Assembly: GCA_965226695.1 (NCBI GenBank)
Contig: OZ245405.1
Location: 1,364,001-1,428,000, forward strand
Length of the DNA: 64,000 nucleotides
Source of the DNA: CATOSD01 sp965226695
GTDB taxonomy: Bacteria > Chloroflexota > Dehalococcoidia > Lucifugimonadales > CATOSD01
Reading direction: 5' to 3'
Each line of letters starts with the position of its first letter. The stretch's first letter is position 1. Shown one piece after another: positions 1-7,020 of the stretch. A program made the position numbers and the translations under genes. Below the pieces are notes generated by a model. It was not told the DNA's origin. It was given only the letters and a program-made list of their open reading frames with translations, and searched no databases.

Positions 1-199
1 CACCGCGCAGGAACGCCTCCTCCGGCGTGAGTTGCGTCAGCGCCTCCATGCCGCGCTTCACCTCGACTATGCACTCGTGGCACTCGCCGTTTCTGCCGCA
101 TGACGTGGGTACGCGGACGCGCAGGGAGTCGGCGTAATCGAAGATGGTCTTGCCGGCTACGGACTCGAGCCGGGTCGGGCCGTGGAGGACTGGACACAT
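1..199 (-). CDS. Corrinoid activation/regeneration protein, N-terminal 2Fe-2S part (partial)
   Basis: This is the N-terminus of a gene that runs off the left edge. The first ~66 residues carry a plant-type ferredoxin signature, CGRNGECHEC, followed by a charged stretch and LTPEEAFLRG. That pattern is typical of the ferredoxin head of ASKHA (DUF4445) proteins such as RACo, which use ATP to drive reduction of Co(II) corrinoid proteins back to Co(I). The ATG at 199 is the first usable start after an in-frame TGA. It is the last visible gene of the minus-strand C1 cluster, 19 bp downstream of the small Cys protein. The ASKHA ATPase part lies outside the window, so the assignment rests on the ferredoxin motif and on the corrinoid gene context. 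Confidence 0.75.
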   Translation of the reverse strand, partial: MCPVLHGPTRLESVAGKTIFDYADSLRVRVPTSCGRNGECHECIVEVKRGMEALTQLTPEEAFLRG

Positions 200-218
200 G
201 GCTGGCGGCGCCGGGCGC

Positions 219-437
219 CTACGGCGAGGGGCCGTCCATCATCCAGGCGCTGCGGTAGTCGAGATCGTCGCTGCCCACGCACAGCGGCAGGCTACCCGGC
301 GGCCCCCCGTCGCGCTGGTTGCGGCAGCCGAACGCTGCGGTGCAGCGGTCTTGGACGTTCTTGTAAGGGCAGCGACGCCTGGACACCTCGTTGACGGTCG
401 CCGACATGTCCTTAAATATGCCGTACAGCCGGGCCAT
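219..437 (-). CDS. Small cysteine-containing conserved protein of the C1 cluster
   Basis: A 72-residue protein lies between the corrinoid protein and the ferredoxin-type activator, on the same strand. It holds four cysteines in a C-x8-C-x5-C-x14-C arrangement (RRRCPYKN, DRCTAAFGCRNQ, LPLC), which suggests metal or Fe-S binding. Its N-terminus (MARLYGIFKDMS) is well formed. The frame stays open for about 17 codons upstream of the ATG at 437, so the start is not certain. I do not recognise a named family. The position suggests a role with the corrinoid methyltransferase system, possibly in electron transfer or assembly, but that is inference from neighbours only. Confidence 0.6.
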   Translation of the reverse strand: MARLYGIFKDMSATVNEVSRRRCPYKNVQDRCTAAFGCRNQRDGGPPGSLPLCVGSDDLDYRSAWMMDGPSP

Positions 438-488
438 GCTCGCCCGGTAGCGTTCCCTGTCGACCGGCTGGGTGATGGCTGTTCGCTC

Positions 489-1259
489 CTAGTCGGTGGC
501 CGCGACTGGCGCCGCGCTCTTGGCGAAGTCCTCGGAGCCCAGAAGCCTTCTGGCGAGATCCACGCAGTCGATCGCGTCCTTGCCATAGCCGTCCGCGCCC
601 ATGTCGTCGGCGAACTCCTGAGAAACCGGCGCGCCGCCTACCATTATCTTCACGAACTCGCGCAGCCCTGCCTCCTCGAAGGCCTCTATGGTTCTGCCCA
701 TGTTGGGCATAGTAGTCGTGAGCAGCGCCGACATGCCGAGCAGCTGGGAGTCGTGTTCCATCACCGCGTCCATGAACTCGTCCGGCGCGGTGTCCACGCC
801 CAGGTCCTCAACGGTGAAACCGGCGCCTCTCAGCATCATTATGCACAGGTTCTTGCCGATGTCGTGGAGGTCGCCCTTGACCGTGCCCATGACGACCTTG
901 CCGACGGGCTCAATACCGGAGGCCGACAGGATAGGCTCGACGTGGGCCATGCCGGCCTTCATTGCGCGCGCCGCGACGAGCACCTCGGGAACGAAGATCA
1001 CGTTGTCGCGGAACTTGACGCCAACTATCGCCATGCCGGCGACGAGCCCGTCGTCGAGAATGGTGTTTGCTGAGAAGCCGTCGTCGAGCGCCTGTCTCGT
1101 CAGCCGGTCGACCTCGTGGTGGTTGCCCACGATGAGGTTGTAGCTGATGTCCTGCATCAGCGGGTCGGCCGCGTCCCACTGCGCGCGAATGTGGTTCTGT
1201 TCGAAAGGCTTGGTAACGTAGCCGAGCTCGCGTTCCAGCCCGGCGTGGACAACTGGCAT
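489..1259 (-). CDS. Corrinoid (B12-binding) methyl-carrier protein, MtaC/MtbC type
   Basis: This 256-residue cytoplasmic corrinoid protein carries methyl groups on cobalt between methyltransferases. Residues ~20-115 form the helical cap domain (B12-binding 2). The Rossmann B12-binding domain follows, with the DxHxxG signature GDLHDIGKN at residues 129-137; His132 is the expected lower axial cobalt ligand. The later MSALLTTTMPNM and IMVGGAPVS segments are the other conserved strand-loop elements. The length matches the family. It lies ~120 bp from the MtaA-type methyltransferase gene and just upstream of the activator genes, so a substrate-methyltransferase/corrinoid/activator unit is likely. 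The substrate cannot be read from this protein. Confidence 0.92.
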   Translation of the reverse strand: MPVVHAGLERELGYVTKPFEQNHIRAQWDAADPLMQDISYNLIVGNHHEVDRLTRQALDDGFSANTILDDGLVAGMAIVGVKFRDNVIFVPEVLVAARAMKAGMAHVEPILSASGIEPVGKVVMGTVKGDLHDIGKNLCIMMLRGAGFTVEDLGVDTAPDEFMDAVMEHDSQLLGMSALLTTTMPNMGRTIEAFEEAGLREFVKIMVGGAPVSQEFADDMGADGYGKDAIDCVDLARRLLGSEDFAKSAAPVAATD

Positions 1260-1381
1260 GTCTAACGCACTCCCGCGAATGGCCCCGGCGATGGCGGGGT
1301 TGTGGGGATTCTAGCACGCGCCGGATGGGCGCGCCACACTCGGCCCGGCAGGATGCGCCGGCTACGGGGCAGCCGGCGGCG

Positions 1382-2422
1382 TCAGTGGGACTCGTGCCAC
1401 TCGCGGACGCTCTGGGGAATGGCGATGAGGTTCTCGAGGCGCGTCGCCAGAGGAACGGCGCACTCCGGGGCGATCATCTGTACGCCCGCGTCCAGGCAGG
1501 CGAACACCTCTTTCCGCACCTCGGCGGGGCCGCGCGCGTACAGGGTATCGGGGTTGTTGATGTTGCCCACCAGGCCTATGCGGCCTCCGGCCACGTCCAT
1601 CGCCTTCTGGGGGTCGTTCTTGGAATCGAAGTGGAAGCTGGCCATTCCCGACTGCGCGATGTAATCCAGCCTGTCCAGCGTGTTGCCGCAGATATGCAGG
1701 ATGAGCGGCACGCGGAGCCGTTCAGCCATCTCCTGGTGGATTTCGAGCAGAAAGCGCCGGTAGTACTCGCCGCTCACCAGGTCGCCGGTGGCGTGGTCGG
1801 GGAAGGTGAGCGCGTCGGCCCCGGCGGCTATCTGCGCCTCGCCGAACAGCACCGAAATCTCCTTCAACTTGTGCAGGCAGCGCAGCACCATGTCGGGATC
1901 GTCGACCGTCATCAGCAGAAAGCTCTCGACGCCGAACACGTGGTAGGCGAGCGTCCAAGGCCCCATTGTCTTGCCGATGATGGCCGCCTCGCGGCCGTAG
2001 TCGCGCTTCAGCAGCTCGATGGACCTGGTGATAGTGAGGTTGTCGGGGTGCTCGAGAAAGCCCGGCGGAATGCGGATGTCGCCTTCGCCCTTCCAGATTG
2101 GGTTGTACATGCGCACCGTGGGCCAGTTGTCCTTGTCTTCCCACTGCATGTCGCAGCCGAGAGCGGAAGACTCCTGGATGATGGTGAAGTACGGCATTAT
2201 CGCGTCGAAGCCCAGCTCCGTGTAGCCGGTGGCGGCCAGGCGGGCGGCGAGCTCCGGGTCGCGGCAGGCGTCGGGGAAGGGGGCGTTGGCGAGGTCCATC
2301 AGCTCGACCGTCGCGACGTTGGTGGGATTGGCGACCGGCGTGCGGTCCACGGGTCTGCCGGCGAGGGCGTTCAGGACCCGCTCGCGCGGTGTCATCGTTT
2401 CGTTAAGCGGCATGGTACTCAT
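1382..2422 (-). CDS. Uroporphyrinogen decarboxylase-fold methyltransferase (MtaA/CmuA family)
   Basis: This 346-residue protein belongs to the URO-D-like corrinoid methyltransferases, which move a methyl group from a methyl-corrinoid protein to a thiol or folate acceptor. The zinc motif of MtaA/CmuA is visible: HxC at His243-x-Cys245 (LILHICGN) and Cys321 in APECAVP. The N-terminus (MTPRERVLNALAGRPVDRTPV) is a typical family opening. It is the first gene of the corrinoid pair at 489-2422. The toxin gene upstream ends only 6 bp before it, so the TA cassette appears to have landed immediately 5' of this gene and may have displaced its promoter. A true uroporphyrinogen decarboxylase is unlikely because of the Zn motif. 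Confidence 0.88.
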   Translation of the reverse strand: MSTMPLNETMTPRERVLNALAGRPVDRTPVANPTNVATVELMDLANAPFPDACRDPELAARLAATGYTELGFDAIMPYFTIIQESSALGCDMQWEDKDNWPTVRMYNPIWKGEGDIRIPPGFLEHPDNLTITRSIELLKRDYGREAAIIGKTMGPWTLAYHVFGVESFLLMTVDDPDMVLRCLHKLKEISVLFGEAQIAAGADALTFPDHATGDLVSGEYYRRFLLEIHQEMAERLRVPLILHICGNTLDRLDYIAQSGMASFHFDSKNDPQKAMDVAGGRIGLVGNINNPDTLYARGPAEVRKEVFACLDAGVQMIAPECAVPLATRLENLIAIPQSVREWHESH

Positions 2423-2428
2423 TCCTTG

Positions 2429-2770
2429 CTAGTTTTGATCCGCCTGTGATGGCGGATAGACGGGGTAAACGTGGCCTCTCTGAACTCTGGGGAGGGTCGT
2501 GTAGATCTCTGGGATCAACTCCCGCAGATCGCTGACACTGTTGGAACGGGGGTACAGCAATATGATTGGGATTTCGTCCGGAGTGATGTTTTGCTGATCT
2601 GGTATGTCTTGGTCTCGGGTGATGAATACGTCAAACTCTTGCCTGGCAAGCGAGAGGAGTTCGCCGTTGCCAAAGCTCTTCCACCCCATGTATTCGGCTG
2701 TGTGGGCGTCATGACCAGGAAAGTGATGCCTCAGCCGTGTGTTCACCGACTCATCGAGAAACAGTTTCAT
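2429..2770 (-). CDS. DUF5615 PIN-like toxin
   Basis: A 113-residue protein starts MKLFLDESVN and carries the PIN-like acidic residues in FLDES and in FDVFITRDQDIPD. This is the DUF5615 (Mut7-C-like/PIN-like) ribonuclease-toxin family. The ATG at 2770 is preferred over an upstream one because the domain begins there. Its start overlaps the end of the DUF433 gene by 20 bp, the usual translational coupling of antitoxin followed by toxin. DUF433-DUF5615 pairs are established putative type II toxin-antitoxin modules; RNase activity of this copy is inferred. Confidence 0.85.
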   Translation of the reverse strand: MKLFLDESVNTRLRHHFPGHDAHTAEYMGWKSFGNGELLSLARQEFDVFITRDQDIPDQQNITPDEIPIILLYPRSNSVSDLRELIPEIYTTLPRVQRGHVYPVYPPSQADQN

Positions 2771-3215
2771 AGGCGATGACTTCCAGCGCGTTCTTGGCAA
2801 GTTCAAGCGCCTCAGTCGCCTGATCGCGGCTCACCGTGGGAAAGCAGTCGACGAACTCGTCAATGTTCTCACCCGTCGCCAGGAACTCAAACAGGATGTC
2901 AATCGGAACGCGAGTGCCCTTGAAGATGGGTGTGCCACTCACAATCCCACGGTTACTGTGAATGACGTCGTTCGCCTTGACTCTGGCGTCGAGAGCCACC
3001 ACTGCCTGCTCGTGGCTTACTGACGGGAAGTACTTGAGGAAGGTGTACAGGTTGTACCCTTCGTCCAGGTACTTGAACAGGTAGCGCACTGGCACGTCGG
3101 TATTCTCGAAGTGCGATCCTTCCGAAGGCACCTTGCTGACGTCAACCGGGGGGAGTAGGGGATCTCCAGGCTTGATTGCTGTTGCTCTCGTCTTGTTTGT
3201 AGTTGTTTGTGCCAT
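2751..3215 (-). CDS. DUF433 antitoxin with duplicated domain
   Basis: A 154-residue protein of the DUF433 winged-helix family, the usual antitoxin partner of DUF5615 toxins. Two copies of the domain can be seen. A degenerate one spans ~residues 40-82 (VPVRYLFKYLDEGY..FPSVSHEQAVVALDA). A canonical one spans ~residues 93-140 (GTPIFKGTRVPIDILFEFLATGE..FPTVSRDQATEALELA). It probably neutralises the toxin encoded immediately downstream and autoregulates the pair by DNA binding. The duplicated arrangement is a little longer than the ~75-residue single-domain antitoxins. The pair lies inside an otherwise continuous C1 gene cluster. Confidence 0.85.
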   Translation of the reverse strand: MAQTTTNKTRATAIKPGDPLLPPVDVSKVPSEGSHFENTDVPVRYLFKYLDEGYNLYTFLKYFPSVSHEQAVVALDARVKANDVIHSNRGIVSGTPIFKGTRVPIDILFEFLATGENIDEFVDCFPTVSRDQATEALELAKNALEVIAYETVSR

Positions 3216-3314
3216 AGCACATTTCCTCTACATCACTTCGCCAGTTCGTCGAGACGCGGGCCGAACACCTGCTCTCTTGCCTGACCAGTCCACTGCTGTG
3301 TCATTGGTGTTGCC

Positions 3315-4496
3315 TTAGTTCCGATTCAGTATGGCGCGCACTCTCTTGGATCTGTATTGTAACAGGCTTTCAACAACCGTTACCCAGTTATCTGGCAAGG
3401 CTGGCTTGTTCCACTGTAGTTCTTTGTACCAGTCAGGGACCTTCGCGTGATTAAATTCGCTGCGTCCATTGAGCAGAGTCTCCCCGTACAAGTCAATGTA
3501 ACGCTTGAAGAATACGGCCTTGGTAGCTTCTGAGTTGTCAGTCGGTCTCACGGTTCCTTTTGGTAGCAACACGACGTTGGCGGCACAAGTGAAGTTGCCA
3601 TACGGCCTCACACTGGTATCATATTCATCAAAGAATTTCTGCTCTAACTCGGTCTCAGATTCCTTGTGGGCAAACACGTGCGCCAGTTCGAAATCGTTCA
3701 GTCCCGTCTGCTTCCACATTGGACCGCTGTAAGGTCTTCCGATCGCGAGATGAGTCCACAGATGACGAGGGAACCTGTTGCCATCAATTATCGCCTTGTA
3801 CTCTGAGTTGTACGTGTGCCTCTTCCCTCGCCTACTGACGCGGCGTCTCACACCCGGAAACACGCATGCCGAGCCTGTGAACAGATAGTCTTGGACTTCT
3901 ATTTTGTCCGAGAACAACCGCTCGAAGCATCGTAACTCCTCCTCGTTACGTTCTTGAATTTTCGCCACCACCTTCGGGTGCACAAAATGGGCCAGTTGGG
4001 CGAGAATAATGGCGATTTCTCTATCAAACTGGGCGACACTGTTGGCAAAGAGCGTCACAGGGCGCACTCCACTACTTCTAGCTGGGCCAAACCTATCTGT
4101 TCGGGAAGGGCCATCTTGTCTGCCATTCTCGTCACTGATACTGCAGTCGCGCACAGCGAACGGCCTGAAGTCGTAGCCCGTTCCCTTTGACTTGATATCG
4201 TGCAGGTATCGATCATTCTCATCACAGGATATTTCCAAATCTACCTTGCCGTTGTTTCTAATCCTGAATTCGGGAAACGGCGGACGGAAGGTGTCCGGTG
4301 GTATCCTCAACCAGACGAGACGGCCGCTCCCATGGGCAAGCAAAATGTTCAATTCCTGTTGGAATTTCCGCGGCGCAATGTTTAGCCACCATACCGATCT
4401 TGCCGAGTTTTCGTTCGCAAAGCTCGTGCTTGAGTCGGTGAGTGACTCCTTCCCGCAGCACTGGTTGACACTGTATGTTGCTTCTTGCTTATCCAC
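3315..4496 (-). CDS. Unknown protein, possible HNH-like nuclease
   Basis: This 393-residue soluble protein belongs to no family I recognise with certainty. A C-terminal block around residues 255-330 reads DFELAHVFAHKESE, then FTCAANVVLLPKGT, then FFKRYIDLYGE. The order (histidine-rich segment, spacer, Asn-containing strand-helix) resembles a divergent HNH/ββα-metal core, so a nuclease is possible. The N-terminal ~150 residues show no signal peptide or membrane segment. It sits between a DUF433/DUF5615 pair and a HicB-like gene, in a cassette that interrupts the C1 cluster. That is compatible with a defence or selfish role. Codon use is less GC-rich than its neighbours, which fits transfer. 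The function is inference only. Confidence 0.55.
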   Translation of the reverse strand: MDKQEATYSVNQCCGKESLTDSSTSFANENSARSVWWLNIAPRKFQQELNILLAHGSGRLVWLRIPPDTFRPPFPEFRIRNNGKVDLEISCDENDRYLHDIKSKGTGYDFRPFAVRDCSISDENGRQDGPSRTDRFGPARSSGVRPVTLFANSVAQFDREIAIILAQLAHFVHPKVVAKIQERNEEELRCFERLFSDKIEVQDYLFTGSACVFPGVRRRVSRRGKRHTYNSEYKAIIDGNRFPRHLWTHLAIGRPYSGPMWKQTGLNDFELAHVFAHKESETELEQKFFDEYDTSVRPYGNFTCAANVVLLPKGTVRPTDNSEATKAVFFKRYIDLYGETLLNGRSEFNHAKVPDWYKELQWNKPALPDNWVTVVESLLQYRSKRVRAILNRN

Positions 4497-4508
4497 TAGG
4501 CCGCCTAT

Positions 4509-4721
4509 TCATTCTGCCCTGGAAGAAAGATTTAACAACTCAGGGTTGAATTCACCATGCTCGATGCGCTCCGCGAGAATCCTAAGGGCCAGCGCCTGAA
4601 CCTTGGCGACCGCGTCTTTTGTCGTAGCGCCGTAAACCAGGGCTCCGGGAATCTCCAAAACCTCGGCGATGCAGCGGCCGTCGGCTTCCTGCTCGGTCTC
4701 AATGGTGAATGTGAATGCCAT
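4509..4721 (-). CDS. HicB-like (DUF1902) antitoxin, apparently orphan
   Basis: A 70-residue protein with the partial RNase H-like fold of HicB/DUF1902: FTIETEQEADGRCIAEVLEIPGALVYG, then a helix with KVQALALRILAERIE. HicB proteins normally pair with a ~60-residue HicA double-stranded-RNA-binding toxin. I see no HicA-like ORF (GSHHxY/F motif) directly upstream or downstream. The gene therefore looks like an orphan antitoxin, possibly controlling the 393-residue gene that starts 12 bp downstream on the same strand. Confidence 0.7.
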   Translation of the reverse strand: MAFTFTIETEQEADGRCIAEVLEIPGALVYGATTKDAVAKVQALALRILAERIEHGEFNPELLNLSSRAE

Positions 4722-4756
4722 GTTCTACTCCACTTTGCTGTCCAGGCACCTTGCAC

Positions 4757-5437
4757 CTACGTCGGCGGGGTGAATCCAAGCGTGCCCGTGGTCATCTGGC
4801 CTCGCAGCGCCTCCGCCGCCATCATGCCCTCGACGCTGGATATGTTGCGGGAGTAAGGCATCAGCAGTCGGACCAATGGATCATGGCGGCTGCCGCAAGG
4901 GAAAGCCACTTCGCGGTCGCCGACCTTCTCCATCTCGCCGTAGCGTAAGAAGCCCGCGACCACCATGCGCAGCCGGGCACCCGGGTTGGGGGCCTCGCCC
5001 TCGCCGGCCACGCTGTACACCCAGCGGCCGTCGGACTCTCCGCCTGTCACCACCAGCGTCAGGGGAGAGCGCAGGTCCTTAATGGACATTACGCCGCTGG
5101 GCGGCGCGAAATCCGGGGCCTTGCCCACCGCCTGGCTGAGCAGAAACTTCAGCGGGCGCTCGTGCACCTGCCCGCAGCCGAAACGCACCTGGTTGTGGGT
5201 TCCCTCGACTGGTTCCACGCCTCCGAGGGCCACCAGTTGACCGCGCACCTGGCGAAGGCGCTCCTGCGCGCCGTCCTTGCGGCTGAAAGTCCACACGGTG
5301 CAGATACCCCCCTTGACGTAGAGACCCACGCTGATGTTCTCGAAGTTCGGGTCCATCGAGACAAGTTCGAGGCAGCGCCCGTACTCGCTTATCACGTCGG
5401 CAACGCGCGCGGGCCCGGCTGTGTTGGCGGTGTTCAT
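4757..5437 (-). CDS. Conserved protein of unknown function in the C1 cluster
   Basis: This 226-residue soluble protein has no signal peptide and no motif I can name. It starts MNTANTAGPARVADVISEYGRCLELVSMD. It is high-GC with codon use like the methyltransferase genes around it and unlike the adjacent TA cassette, so it probably belongs to the C1 cluster. It lies 122 bp downstream of the homocysteine methyltransferase gene on the same strand. Two segments look like β-sheet-rich ligand-binding repeats (GLYVKGGICTVWTFSRKDG; RWVYSVAGEGEAPNPGARLRMV), but no function is assigned. Confidence 0.65.
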   Translation of the reverse strand: MNTANTAGPARVADVISEYGRCLELVSMDPNFENISVGLYVKGGICTVWTFSRKDGAQERLRQVRGQLVALGGVEPVEGTHNQVRFGCGQVHERPLKFLLSQAVGKAPDFAPPSGVMSIKDLRSPLTLVVTGGESDGRWVYSVAGEGEAPNPGARLRMVVAGFLRYGEMEKVGDREVAFPCGSRHDPLVRLLMPYSRNISSVEGMMAAEALRGQMTTGTLGFTPPT

Positions 5438-5559
5438 GTCGAATGCCCCCTTTCGCGCCGTGAGAACAGTCCAATGTGCGGTTTCGTCGTCGGCGCGTCA
5501 CTACGGCCGCCTGCGGGCGAGTCTCAGGCTTTGCCCGACCGGGTTCGCCGTCAGCTTTG

Positions 5560-6462
5560 CTATCCTCGCAGCGCCCTCACTAGAGCCCTGATGTGCTCAG
5601 GGCCGGTGCCGCAGCATCCGCCCACGATGTTCACGCCGGCCTCTTCTACCATGGCCCTGAAACGCGGGGCCATGTATTCCGGAGACTCCGGATAGACTAT
5701 CTCTCCGCCCCTGGCAACCGGAATGCCGGCGTTGGAGTGCACCAGCAGCGGCGCGTCGGTGGCCGCCCGGAGTTGCATCGCCAGCTCGAGCATGGTGTCC
5801 ACGCCGTTGCCGCAGTTCGCGCCCACGACGTCAGCGCCCGCCGCGGTCAGCTCGCGCATTGCGGCGTCGGGCGGCGTGCCCATCATGGTGAAGAAGCCGC
5901 GCGGGCCCTTGTCGAAGAACATCGTCGAGAACACCACGAGGTTGGTATTCTCCCTGGCGGCCCTGATTGCGATCTTGGCCTCTTCGACGTCGATCATCGT
6001 CTCGATGTTCACCGCATCCACGCCTCCCTCGGCCAACGCGGAAATCTGCTCGGCGAAAGCCTCGTACATCTGGGCCTCTGTGATGGGGTCGTCCTTCAGC
6101 GGGTCGTTCAGCACCTCGCCCGTCGGCCCCACGGACCCGACGACGAAGCCGCCCGGTGGGGCTTCGCTTCGCGCGTGCTCCGCGGCGACCTTGTTGAACT
6201 CCCGGACCCTTTTCTCAAAGCCGTAGTGGCGCTGCCTGACGCGCGAGCCGCCAAAGGTGTTGGTGAGCACCAGGTCCGAACCGGCGCCGAAGTATGCCCT
6301 GGCCATCTCCCGCACGACTTCTGGACGGCTAGCGTTCCACTCCTCCGGGTCGCCGTCACCCAAGCCGCGCGACTGCAGGTACGTGCCGGTCGCGCCGTCG
6401 GATATGAGCGTTTCCCCACGCTCCAGTCTGCTTAGCAGTTCGGCGCCGCCATGTTGCTTCAC
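5560..6462 (-). CDS. Homocysteine S-methyltransferase family protein
   Basis: A 300-residue TIM-barrel enzyme of the homocysteine S-methyltransferase family (as in BhmT, MmuM and the MetH N-terminal domain), which transfers methyl groups to a thiol acceptor using a zinc thiolate. Visible motifs are DGATGTYLQ near the N-terminus, the Cys of GANCGNG, and the double-Cys GGCCGT at ~281-286, which together form the Zn site. The GTG start at 6462 is chosen because it overlaps the stop of the upstream gene as GTGA and gives the normal family length; the longer frame upstream would add ~64 arginine-rich residues. It probably accepts methyl groups within the corrinoid C1 pathway. Confidence 0.88.
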   Translation of the reverse strand: MKQHGGAELLSRLERGETLISDGATGTYLQSRGLGDGDPEEWNASRPEVVREMARAYFGAGSDLVLTNTFGGSRVRQRHYGFEKRVREFNKVAAEHARSEAPPGGFVVGSVGPTGEVLNDPLKDDPITEAQMYEAFAEQISALAEGGVDAVNIETMIDVEEAKIAIRAARENTNLVVFSTMFFDKGPRGFFTMMGTPPDAAMRELTAAGADVVGANCGNGVDTMLELAMQLRAATDAPLLVHSNAGIPVARGGEIVYPESPEYMAPRFRAMVEEAGVNIVGGCCGTGPEHIRALVRALRG

Positions 6463-6797
6463 GGGCTTGTCTCCACGTCGCCGCGCAGCCAGTGGTCCGC
6501 CGCGCCCGGCCGGGGGTCGCGGTCGCCCGTCAGGTGGAGTTGGCGGATTCTGGTGACGAAGTCTTGCGGGAATCGAGAGTTGTACAACACCGCCAGGACG
6601 GCGGCCGCCTCTTGCGCGCCGCCGTCCGCGTCGGAGTACTCGCCCCAGTCCCAAGCCATAAGGTACTCGTCCCCGCCCGCGCTGCCGTCAAACATCGCCA
6701 CCGCGTCCACGCCGCGCTGAAACCTGTCGTCAAGCTGCACAGACACGACTCGCACGCCGTCCTCGGCCTGCACCTGGACGGGGATTTCCTTCCAGTA
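6459..6797 (-). CDS. 'Virulence factor' (PF13769-like) small protein of C1 clusters
   Basis: A 112-residue protein starting MYWKEIPVQVQAEDG and containing LDDRFQRGVDAVAMF and a Trp-rich WDWGEYSD segment. It matches my recollection of the small 'virulence factor' family that in many bacteria sits beside corrinoid/tetrahydrofolate methyltransferase genes. The name is historical and says nothing about virulence here. Its TGA overlaps the GTG of the homocysteine methyltransferase gene (GTGA), so the two are translationally coupled. It is the first gene of the minus-strand cluster; the intergenic region to 7021 is divergent and should hold both promoters. Confidence 0.65.
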   Translation of the reverse strand, partial: YWKEIPVQVQAEDGVRVVSVQLDDRFQRGVDAVAMFDGSAGGDEYLMAWDWGEYSDADGGAQEAAAVLAVLYNSRFPQDFVTRIRQLHLTGDRDPRPGAADHWLRGDVETSP

Positions 6798-7020
6798 CAT
6801 AACTCGAACTCGCGTCAACTGTGTACGTCACCGGGCCTTTGGTGTGTGCGGGAGGCCTCGCCTGGCCGCCGCCCATCAAGGGCATTATAGCCTCCCCGGG
6901 CTTAACTTTCACGGTTAGGCCAGCTTGTGCCAAACGTGCGCTTGTGCTATGTTCCTACGTGTTGATTTTCACAAGCGGAGAAGATGGCCGCCACCGGGGT
7001 GGTCACGTCCAGAGGGATCG

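Noticed and set aside
144..1073. Long plus-strand open frame opposite the corrinoid protein gene
   Set aside because: Arg/His/Val-rich composition with no motif; it is the high-GC antisense shadow of the minus-strand genes.
2751..3215. Two DUF433 copies as a fusion artefact
   Set aside because: One uninterrupted frame with family-like spacing in both halves; a true duplication is more likely.
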